A stretch of DNA of 10,878 nucleotides from JARRRL01 sp037380725 (GTDB taxonomy: Bacteria > Pseudomonadota > Gammaproteobacteria > Pseudomonadales > JANQJO01), in the NCBI GenBank assembly GCA_037380725.1, contig JARRRL010000224.1, positions 1-10,878 on the forward strand. The letters run 5' to 3'. Below, piece by piece: positions 5,639 to 10,878 of this stretch. Position 1 is the stretch's first letter. Every line of letters begins with the position of its first letter. The notes below the pieces were generated by a model. The model searched no databases. It was not told where the DNA came from and saw nothing but the letters and a program-made list of their open reading frames with translations. Both the position numbers and the translations under genes were made by a program.

Positions 5639-6718
5639 ATGACAATACTCATTTTCTCTTATCCAAAAGATCCACATTTCCACTTTGTGGAAAAGCGCCT
5701 GATAAAAAGAAAAGCCAATTATCGACTTTTTGATTTTACGTTCCCCACGATGACTTCATCTGTCTCTTGCCTGATCTCAAAAGACAAAGGGTTATCGGTG
5801 GTTATTTCTCAAGAAAATGCGCCCGATTTACCGTTGGAATGCGTGAAATCGGTTTGGTATCGACGCTTGTGTGACCCTTTGGAGCCGAGCGTCGACACCT
5901 GCAGCAATGAGATTGACCCTAGGGTCACGTATGTTAGAAATGAAAATATGTCACTTCTGGGCACATTTTTTCATGTGTTGAAGGACCGGTTGTGGCTGCC
6001 GGACATGGTCAATGAAAGAAGCGCCAATTACAAACCCGTTCAGTTGGCGCTGGCGGTTAAACACGGTTTTGATGTGCCCGAAACGTGGATTGGAAACGCA
6101 CCCTCTGATGTGGTCCGGTTTATCAGCGAGCTGGAGTGCGTCGAGCAGTTTGCTTTAAAAGGTTTGCACAGAGGTGGCTACACTGCCTCGCCACCAGCGC
6201 TAAAACAGTGGTTTGTCGATGTCATCAACCGTACGGTACTGGCGTTTTCCAAAAGAAAATTATACGTAGAAACCAACTTGTATGGGCCGACCGAGGTGAT
6301 GGATTGCACGACGCTCTTGGCGCATGTTGATGCCGTCAGGCATTGCCCGATTCAAATACAACGGTATATTGATAAATGCCTGGAGCTCAGAATCACCGTT
6401 ATCGGTGATCGAATTTTTGCCTGCTCGCTCGACTCCCAGAAGGTCGATGCTATGAAGCACGATTGGCGCTCAGGAACAGAAGAAGAAATCAGTAAAATAC
6501 AGGCTCCGTTTGCGTTGCCGACGGAAATTCAGGATCGGTGCCTTGAGTTCATGCGCGCACTGGGGTTAAATTTTGGCTGCATTGATATGATTCTAACGCC
6601 TGACGATCAGTACGTGTTCCTAGAAATTAATCCGAACGGGCAATGGGCTTGGTTGGAAAGAGACCTGGGTTTTGATATTTCAGGGGCCATCGCTGATTTG
6701 CTGATTGAGGCAGATTGA
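5639..6718 (+). CDS. ATP-grasp peptide ligase, graspetide maturase (MvdC/MvdD type)
   Basis: Such enzymes use ATP to activate Asp/Glu side chains of a precursor and join them to Ser/Thr (ester) or Lys (amide) side chains, giving macrocycles in the cytoplasm. The 359-residue protein has the full-length family layout. It starts with TILIFSYPKDPH (2-13). Next come VWYRR (72-76), a pre-ATP-grasp domain, NERSANYKPVQLALA with GFDVPETWIGN (125-153), and FALKGL with a nucleotide-binding Lys (171-176). QRYIDKCLELRITVIGDRIFA (split at 241-250 and 251-261) follows, then GCIDMIL and the family signature LEINPNGQWAWLE (328-340), whose E and N bind metal. Upstream sequence is A+T-rich without a good ribosome site. 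A weak promoter-like pair (TTGTTG 5599, TAATAA 5621) could drive it independently, otherwise it depends on terminator read-through. Only one ligase is present, whereas microviridins use two, so it may make only esters or be bifunctional. An IS element follows 14 nt after the stop. Confidence 0.92.
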   Translation: MTILIFSYPKDPHFHFVEKRLIKRKANYRLFDFTFPTMTSSVSCLISKDKGLSVVISQENAPDLPLECVKSVWYRRLCDPLEPSVDTCSNEIDPRVTYVRNENMSLLGTFFHVLKDRLWLPDMVNERSANYKPVQLALAVKHGFDVPETWIGNAPSDVVRFISELECVEQFALKGLHRGGYTASPPALKQWFVDVINRTVLAFSKRKLYVETNLYGPTEVMDCTTLLAHVDAVRHCPIQIQRYIDKCLELRITVIGDRIFACSLDSQKVDAMKHDWRSGTEEEISKIQAPFALPTEIQDRCLEFMRALGLNFGCIDMILTPDDQYVFLEINPNGQWAWLERDLGFDISGAIADLLIEAD

Positions 6719-6721
6719 TGC

Positions 6722-6732
6722 CCCTCAAACAC
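6722..6732. repeat. Target-site duplication, left copy
   Basis: CCCTCAAACAC directly precedes the left inverted repeat and is repeated exactly at 8273-8283. An 11-bp duplication is typical of IS4-family insertion. The left copy starts 3 nt after the ligase stop codon. Confidence 0.95.
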
Positions 6733-6749
6733 CAGCCCTTTCAAGGTGA
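6733..6749 (+). repeat. IS left terminal inverted repeat
   Basis: CAGCCCTTTCAAGGTGA, an exact reverse complement of 8256-8272; the match stops at the next base. Confidence 0.95.
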
Positions 6750-6876
6750 CAGGATACAACAAAATGAACAATAAGAAACCTATTTATATGTGCATCTAGA
6801 CATTTAGTGATCAATTCATTCAAAATGCTGCTGCTGCCAACAGTCGCCTGACTATGTAGACGGCGCAATAATAAAA

Positions 6877-6881
6877 AAGGA
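6877..6881 (+). promoter_or_regulatory. Shine-Dalgarno fixing the transposase start
   Basis: AAGGA with an 8-nt spacer to ATG 6890 decides against the upstream in-frame TTG at 6884. Confidence 0.75.
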
Positions 6882-6889
6882 TCTTGATC

Positions 6890-8248
6890 ATGGCAGTCAA
6901 TTCTATCCTCCAACGCTTTATGGAACAGAGCCCAATCCCCGTTATGGTCAGAATACTATTGGAGCGTGTTCTTAGCGCTGATAAACTGGATCTTTTATTT
7001 TCCAGATCCACTCAGAAGCAGTATTGCCGTGATCTTTTATTTTCATCCTTATTTGATCTCATGGGGCTGGTCGTAACTAAAACCTTCCCCTCGATAAACG
7101 CTGCCTATGTCTCACAGAATGTAGACATAGGCGTCTCAATAGCTTCGGTTTACAATAAATTAAATTCTCTTGAGTTGAGTGTTTCAGAAGCCCTAGTTCA
7201 AGATACAGCCATTGACATGGCATCAATTATCGATGATGTCGGAGGACGATGCAAACCATTATTGCCTGGCCATAGGATAAAAATGATTGATGGGAACTGT
7301 ATCGAAGGCACTGAGCATAGACTGGCTGTGTTGCGTGATAAGAGCTCGGGCGCTCTTCCAGGAAAAGCTCTTGTCGTATACGAGCCAGAGCTAGAGTTGA
7401 TCAGGCATATATTTCCCTGTGAAGATGGTCACGCTCAGGAAAGATCGTTATTAAATGACGTTTTAAAAACTGTTGAAGACGATGACGTTTTCGTAGCTGA
7501 CCGCAATTTCTGTGTTCGTACTTTTATGCAGGGGATCCATGATAAAGGTGGGTATTTCATTATACGACATCATGCGCAAGTGCCCTACGAGGAATGTACA
7601 GAGCTGAAGTATGTTGGCGATTCAGATACTGGAAAACTTTTTGAGCAATGGGTCAGTATTGAAGGTAAGGATGGTGTCAAATTAAAGTGTAGACGGGTAG
7701 TTGTGAAGTTAAAATCCAAAACAAGAAATGGAGACAAAGAATTAGCTCTGCTTACCACCTTACCAAAAAAAGGAGCCTTAGCGGACATCATTGCTTCGCT
7801 ATATAGAAAACGCTGGTCGATTGAAACCATGTTTCAGCAGCTAGAGTCATATCTTAACTCTGAAATTAATGCGTTAGGGTATCCGAAAGCTGCTCTATTT
7901 GGTTTTTCTATGGCTATAGTAGCCTTCAATATAATGTCAGTAGTTAAGGCATCCCTTCGTCGAGTGCATGGTGAAGACAAGATTCAGAAAGAAGTATCTG
8001 GCTATTATATAGCCGGAGAAATTTCTAGGACTCATGAAGGGATGGTTATTGCAGTTACTCAGAATGAATGGGAAATATTTCACAAAATGACCGATAAAGA
8101 ATTTGCCTCTTCGCTGATCGACCTGGCAGGTAATGTGGTCTTGGGCAAATATAAAAAAAGCAAGCGCGGACCAAAGAAACCCTCACCCGCTAAAAAATCG
8201 GGGCCAAGAGAATCTCATGTCTCTACGTATAAGTTGTTAAAAAAGTAA
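6890..8248 (+). CDS. IS4-family DDE transposase, 452 residues
   Basis: It cuts and joins the ends of the surrounding IS. Catalytic residues are visible in order: D134 in KMIDGNCIEG, D204 in VFVADRNFC, and E312 in LYRKRWSIETMFQQL. The last is the Y-(2)-R-(3)-E pattern of IS4-type enzymes, although the usual Lys or Arg seven residues later is Leu/Glu/Ser here. A basic C-terminal tail (KKSKRGPKKPSPAKK) may bind DNA. AAGGA at 6877-6881 is 8 nt from ATG 6890; the in-frame TTG at 6884 is only 2 nt from it and is an unlikely start. The frame is intact and the length is normal for the family, so the element may be active. It may also supply or block transcription downstream of the graspetide genes. 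Confidence 0.95.
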   Translation: MAVNSILQRFMEQSPIPVMVRILLERVLSADKLDLLFSRSTQKQYCRDLLFSSLFDLMGLVVTKTFPSINAAYVSQNVDIGVSIASVYNKLNSLELSVSEALVQDTAIDMASIIDDVGGRCKPLLPGHRIKMIDGNCIEGTEHRLAVLRDKSSGALPGKALVVYEPELELIRHIFPCEDGHAQERSLLNDVLKTVEDDDVFVADRNFCVRTFMQGIHDKGGYFIIRHHAQVPYEECTELKYVGDSDTGKLFEQWVSIEGKDGVKLKCRRVVVKLKSKTRNGDKELALLTTLPKKGALADIIASLYRKRWSIETMFQQLESYLNSEINALGYPKAALFGFSMAIVAFNIMSVVKASLRRVHGEDKIQKEVSGYYIAGEISRTHEGMVIAVTQNEWEIFHKMTDKEFASSLIDLAGNVVLGKYKKSKRGPKKPSPAKKSGPRESHVSTYKLLKK

Positions 8249-8255
8249 CCAAACA

Positions 8256-8272
8256 TCACCTTGAAAGGGCTG
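8256..8272 (-). repeat. IS right terminal inverted repeat
   Basis: TCACCTTGAAAGGGCTG, exact partner of 6733-6749. It starts 7 nt after the transposase stop. Confidence 0.95.
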
Positions 8273-8283
8273 CCCTCAAACAC
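8273..8283. repeat. Target-site duplication, right copy
   Basis: CCCTCAAACAC, identical to 6722-6732. Confidence 0.95.
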
Positions 8284-8311
8284 CAATCACATGTGATCGA
8301 CATACAAACGT

Positions 8312-8330
8312 ACAAACGGGACAGCCACGA
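8312..8330 (+). repeat. REP-like core, isolated copy
   Basis: ACAAACGGGACAGCCACGA matches the start of the longer copy at 2591 exactly, then diverges (CTGAGAACAGG). It is a bare core without the transposase remnant. Confidence 0.75.
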
Positions 8331-8440
8331 CTGAGAACAGGCTATTGCTCTGAATAGCGCATTGCTGACTCATCGAGCGCTTTGGTTTTGTGTATATTAT
8401 CAAGGGTGACTATCTGTATGTCAGATTGTAGGATGATGCT

Positions 8441-8662
8441 ATGAGTGATGACAAAATTAAGCATTTAAGCGATAAGCAGAGCGAGAAAAATGGTAGTTCC
8501 ATTAAAGATGCCATTAAACGCGCCAAACAGCATATTCGCAATGTTGGAGCTGACAATCTGGAAGAGCCGGAAGGTTTTTCTTCGGGCGATATGAAGAAGT
8601 TTCTTGAAAATCCTGACGAATACGATAAGGAAGATGGAGATGAGCGAGAAGACGATAAATAA
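8441..8662 (+). CDS. Small charged hypothetical protein, 73 residues
   Basis: TAGGA (8429-8433) lies 7 nt before ATG 8441. The product is highly charged: a Lys-rich first half with a likely helix (SSIKDAIKRAKQHIRNV, residues 19-35), then GADNLEEPEGFSSGDMKKFLENPDEY and an acidic end (KEDGDEREDDK). It has no Cys, signal or membrane segment. I do not recognise a family. A second short frame overlaps its end (from 8640), a layout seen in paired small genes. Its own upstream region (8284-8440) includes a REP core and an A+T-rich GTGTATATTAT. Coding is likely from ribosome site and composition; function is unknown. Confidence 0.6.
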   Translation: MSDDKIKHLSDKQSEKNGSSIKDAIKRAKQHIRNVGADNLEEPEGFSSGDMKKFLENPDEYDKEDGDEREDDK

Positions 8663-8732
8663 GCCGCTTTCCGAACAAGATAAGCAAACCATCCGATGCT
8701 TGGTGAAATTGATCCTAAAGACGCAAAAGTGA
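8640..8732 (+). CDS. Short overlapping ORF, 30 residues, possibly part of a broken gene
   Basis: ATG 8640 overlaps the end of the 73-residue gene by 23 nt, and GGAGATG gives only a poor ribosome site. It reads MSEKTINKPLSEQDKQTIRC and ends LKTQK at 8732. A third frame (8696-8785) continues with MLGEIDPKDAKVSVFLAMQ and a Lys-rich end. Together, KPLSEQDKQTI plus IDPKDAKVSVFLAMQKAK look like one small helical protein split by a frameshift near 8690-8700. Coupled translation with the gene before it is possible. Evidence is limited to layout and composition. Confidence 0.35.
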   Translation: MSEKTINKPLSEQDKQTIRCLVKLILKTQK

Positions 8733-8785
8733 GCGTGTTTCTAGCGATGCAAAAAGCCAAGCTTAAATTGAAGGTGAAAAAATAA
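8696..8785 (+). CDS. Short ORF, 29 residues, probable continuation of the 8640 frame
   Basis: From ATG 8696 it reads MLGEIDPKDAKVSVFLAMQ and ends KLKVKK before TAA 8783. It has no ribosome site of its own and overlaps the 8640 ORF in another frame. It may be the C-terminal half of a small protein whose first half is the 8640 ORF. Confidence 0.3.
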   Translation: MLGEIDPKDAKVSVFLAMQKAKLKLKVKK

Positions 8786-8839
8786 GCCGCCCTTGGTACT
8801 CATGAGTGCCGAATTCGCCTCATGACATGACAGGACAGG

Positions 8840-9252
8840 ACAAACGGAACAGCCACGATTTAGAATGCTAGAAAAAGGACGTTTCTTGATCGATTTTATG
8901 AAAATCAAACAGTCTGGATGCGTCTCGTAAATTTTTGCCTGAATAATCAGGAAAAGAATTTGTGATTTTTAAGGTAGGAAATAGGATTTGGCTAAAATGA
9001 CATCAAAACACGATAATCAAAGCAATAGCCTGCTTCCAGTTAAACTTTACTGGAGTTGATGAGTAGCGGAGAAGGGCAATTATTACTCAAAAGCCATTTG
9101 GCAGTTCCGCATACCTTGAGTCCAGTGACGATTCAAACTTTGGCATGCTTCCTGGATTGAGTGATATTTCCCTACAAATTTTTTAAATCGACTCTCAAAA
9201 TGTTAGGTACAATAAAGCCATTGTTTGGTATCAATTTTATGACGCTTTAAAA
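8840..9252. repeat. REP-like repeat plus RAYT 3' remnant, copy 2
   Basis: It starts ACAAACGGAACAGCCACGA and aligns with 2591-2910, ending at CGCTTTAAAA. It keeps about 90 bp (roughly 9052-9142) missing from the other copy. Short direct repeats (TTAAACTTTA and TCAAACTTTG) bound the difference, so copy 1 arose by deletion between them. Confidence 0.85.
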
Positions 9253-9397
9253 TTGATGGTCTATTTGCATGGATATGACCGTTTTTGTCATCCCTTAGAA
9301 TTATTCCGGTCCAATCGACGAGTTGTAAGTATTCCTCAAGTCTGAAAGGGATACCGCTTGGTTCATTTAAGCAGGCGTCTCCAGCAAATCCTTGGGC
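9083..9397 (-). pseudogene. REP-associated tyrosine transposase (RAYT), C-terminal remnant
   Basis: RAYTs are IS200-like Y1 transposases thought to spread REP sequences. On the minus strand, 105 codons in one frame read AQGFAGDACLNEPSGIPF, EEYLQLVDWTG, RDDKNGHIH, LKRHKIDTKQWLYCT, a stop, then HFESRFKKFVGKYHS and WTQGMRNCQMAFE to TAA at 9083. This is the C-terminal third of the family (usually about 320 residues). The catalytic HxH and Tyr regions are absent, because a REP-like copy (9400-9423) joins directly to the break. The one internal stop (9203-9205, ACC TAA CAT) is a Gln codon changed to TAA, judged from the family and from copy 1. The gene is non-functional. Confidence 0.85.
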
Positions 9398-9399
9398 AT

Positions 9400-9423
9400 T
9401 CTAAATCGTGGGTGTCCCGTTTG
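9400..9423 (-). repeat. REP-like core, inverted copy
   Basis: Its reverse complement begins CAAACGGGACACCCACGATT, matching the REP-like cores at 2591, 8840 and 10609 with one or two changes. It sits at the exact junction between the truncated RAYT remnant and the truncated recombinase. Confidence 0.8.
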
Positions 9424-9449
9424 CTCCGGAATGTCAGGGGTGCATCCCG

Positions 9450-9578
9450 TTACTCCGTGATGTGCCGAATAGCACGGGCATACAGATGAATGGTGCTTTC
9501 AGCAATGCCCTGTCGGCGCAGAGCATTGAGGTGTTTGCGGAATAGGGTGTCGAATCGCCTTTGTTGTGCTTTATTCAT
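9450..9578 (-). pseudogene. Tyrosine recombinase (integrase), N-terminal 42 residues only
   Basis: ATG 9578 is preceded on the minus strand by AGAGGA at good spacing. The product MNKAQQRRFDTLFRKHLNAL, RRQGIAESTIHLYARAIRHITE resembles the start of the core-binding (SAM-like) domain of tyrosine recombinases: an approach helix followed by L..QG.(A/S)..TI..Y.RA+R. It stops at TAA 9450-9452, only 27 nt before the inverted REP-like copy, and the catalytic domain is missing. The start and ribosome site are intact, so a short peptide could still be made, but it cannot recombine DNA. Confidence 0.7.
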
Positions 9579-9762
9579 GGACTAATCCTCTGGTGAGCGC
9601 GCCTGGAAGTAGGCATGTAGAGAAATTACCCTTACTAGAGGCTCAAGATGCTGACTGAGCGAATTGATGTTAATATGATGCTAGTGGCGCTTCTTCCGCG
9701 AAGCCGCACGTGCTGACGGTGCTAATAATATCTAAATAAAATGAGCAGAAAGGAACCCCTCC

Positions 9763-10632
9763 ATGGAAGAGATAATCACTGTAATAGAAAAAGTAAAGAT
9801 TGGGCACATGTTTTTTGTTCTTTCATTGGTATTAATGTATTTAGGTTTTACTAATGATGCTTTGCTGAATAAATTGACAAAAGACAGATTTTATTCTTTA
9901 GTTAAAACTATTTTTATATTGGCAGTGGTCGTCACTCTTGGACCGGAATTCTTCAGCTTTTTAAAGAGTCTGAGCAGTACTGAGAATGGATGGATAATGC
10001 TAGCTGTTATAGCGGTGTCAATTGTGAGTATTTATTATATGCATCATTCAGTGAACAGTTCATTAGAAAAGAGATCCAAAGGTGAAACAAGAGCGTACGC
10101 AGATACGGACATGTTTAATGCCAATTTTCAAACAACTGACGTGCAATTAGCTCCTAAAGATGAAGCAGATGATAGGCTCAAATCGGAAAATCAGAGCCTA
10201 ATAAGTCACTGCAAATCACCTAAAACCTCAGATACTAGAGAATGTCAAAGAAATACATTGGAGTCAGCAGCATTGGATGATTGTATAAGCCATGAAATCG
10301 CAGATGAAATTGTATCCTTGTGGCCCGGTATAAGCGCATTATTAATTAAAAAACATTCGTACAGCACTGTAATCGAATGTTTCAGCACTGAACTGGAGCA
10401 AAGCCGAATGGATTTGGAAGATTCGCAAAAAATAAGATTGCTTAGCTTATTAGCCAAAATGCATCAGCAGGTTGGAAACAAAACAGAGGTAATAGTTTTC
10501 CTGCTAAGAAGCCTTATGAGTAACACAGAGAGATGTATTGATAATGACTCACTGGAGCGCGATAAAAAGACAGCGTCAGCTGTATTAAAAAATTTATCAA
10601 ACAAACAAACAAACGGAACAACCACGATTTAG
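9763..10632 (+). CDS. Three-helix membrane protein with helical cytoplasmic domain, unknown function
   Basis: AAGGA (9750-9754) is 8 nt before ATG 9763. The 289-residue product has three predicted membrane segments (about 14-30, 46-68 and 77-93). A polar, probably disordered linker follows (about 98-165), then an alpha-helical region (about 170-280) with patterns such as EIADEIVSLWPGISALLI and KIRLLSLLAKMHQQVGNKTE, which may be TPR-like. I do not recognise the family. The gene is A+T-rich. Its last seven codons (T-N-G-T-T-T-I) and the TAG stop are the REP-like sequence starting at 10609, so the original C-terminus was probably replaced when that repeat arrived. The gene may be a truncated but still expressible version. 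No partner gene is visible on the same strand nearby. Confidence 0.7.
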   Translation: MEEIITVIEKVKIGHMFFVLSLVLMYLGFTNDALLNKLTKDRFYSLVKTIFILAVVVTLGPEFFSFLKSLSSTENGWIMLAVIAVSIVSIYYMHHSVNSSLEKRSKGETRAYADTDMFNANFQTTDVQLAPKDEADDRLKSENQSLISHCKSPKTSDTRECQRNTLESAALDDCISHEIADEIVSLWPGISALLIKKHSYSTVIECFSTELEQSRMDLEDSQKIRLLSLLAKMHQQVGNKTEVIVFLLRSLMSNTERCIDNDSLERDKKTASAVLKNLSNKQTNGTTTI

Positions 10633-10720
10633 AATGCTAGAAAAAGGCGTTTCTTGATCGATAGTATGAAAATCAAACAGTCAGGATGCGTCTCGTCAGT
10701 TTTTCCTGAATAATCGGGAA
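10609..10720. repeat. REP-like repeat, copy 3 (no transposase part)
   Basis: It starts ACAAACGGAACAACCACGA and follows copy 2 closely through the TTTCTTGATCGAT and TCAAACAGTC parts to CCTGAATAATC, then stops matching near 10720. It supplies the stop codon of the membrane protein gene. Confidence 0.85.
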
Positions 10721-10728
10721 GCACGCAC

Positions 10729-10785
10729 ACAACGGGACACCCATAATTTAGGGAGCCAGCAAGAGGATGTTGCTTGATTGATAGG
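10729..10785. repeat. REP-like repeat, copy 4, diverged
   Basis: ACAACGGGACACCCATAATT, then GGGAGCCAGCAAGAGGATG and TTGCTTGATTGATAGG, is a diverged copy of the first part of the family, placed in tandem 8 nt after copy 3. On the minus strand a 28-codon scrap (10748-10834, including NPEDMERIFDLIEAYQSS) is open across it. It is unassigned and has no start signal. Confidence 0.65.
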
Positions 10786-10859
10786 CTTCGATAAGATCGA
10801 AAATCCGTTCCATGTCTTCTGGATTCCAGAGATCCTATTCTGATATCTGCATTCAATAT

Positions 10860-10876
10860 GCTCTGAGAATCAGAGC
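10860..10876. repeat. Short hairpin at window end
   Basis: GCTCTGA and TCAGAGC pair perfectly around a GAA loop. Context beyond 10878 is not visible. Confidence 0.4.
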
Positions 10877-10878
10877 GA

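Larger units (their letters stand above)
6733..8272 (+). mobile_element. IS4-family insertion sequence, 1540 bp, apparently intact
   Basis: The ends are 17-bp perfect inverted repeats: CAGCCCTTTCAAGGTGA at 6733-6749 and its reverse complement at 8256-8272. They are flanked by an 11-bp direct duplication (CCCTCAAACAC). One transposase gene (6890-8248) fills it. Exact repeats, an exact duplication and an open transposase frame point to recent insertion. Removing the element and one duplication rejoins the ligase 3' end directly to CAATCACATGTGATCGAC, with no gene interrupted. Confidence 0.95.

Noticed and set aside
8285..8298. ATCACATGTGAT palindrome after the IS as a CRP-type site
   Set aside because: CRP sites read TGTGA-N6-TCACA; here the half-sites are inverted and touching, and no promoter follows at a suitable distance.

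Overview
The window looks like an accessory region of a gammaproteobacterial chromosome. Its base composition is moderate and uneven: the left third is richer in G+C, and several right-hand genes are A+T-rich. Remnants of REP-associated (RAYT) transposase genes, REP-like repeats and an IS4-type element fit that group. The species cannot be fixed from the sequence.

The most interesting part is positions 4979-6718. A 113-residue peptide gene (5133-5474), a perfect intrinsic terminator (5518-5544) and a 359-residue ATP-grasp ligase of the MvdC/MvdD (graspetide) type (5639-6718) lie on the same strand. The peptide carries PKWLRLLE, close to the microviridin leader motif PFFARFLE. It ends in a stretched version of the microviridin core TxKxPSDx(E/D)(E/D). 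I read this as a small, probably new, graspetide (omega-ester/omega-amide peptide) locus with one ligase. No exporter or protease is visible. Upstream lie a Pro/Ala-rich 65-residue peptide (4004-4201), a small membrane protein followed by an acidic reading frame (4433-4697), and a frameshifted RimJ/RimL-like acetyltransferase (2921-3518).

On the left, minus strand, a long unrecognised gene runs off the window (1-1431). It follows a GH25 lysozyme gene that is broken by frameshifts and a stop (1512-2410).

On the right, an apparently intact 1540-bp IS4-family element (6733-8272; 17-bp perfect inverted repeats, 11-bp target duplication) inserted 3 nt after the ligase stop, counting from the duplication. 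Then come small charged ORFs (8441-8785), a RAYT C-terminal remnant (9083-9397) between REP-like repeats, a truncated tyrosine-recombinase start (9450-9578), and a three-helix membrane protein whose last residues and stop codon are supplied by another REP-like copy (9763-10632). REP-like copies recur at six places, so the region has been heavily rearranged.
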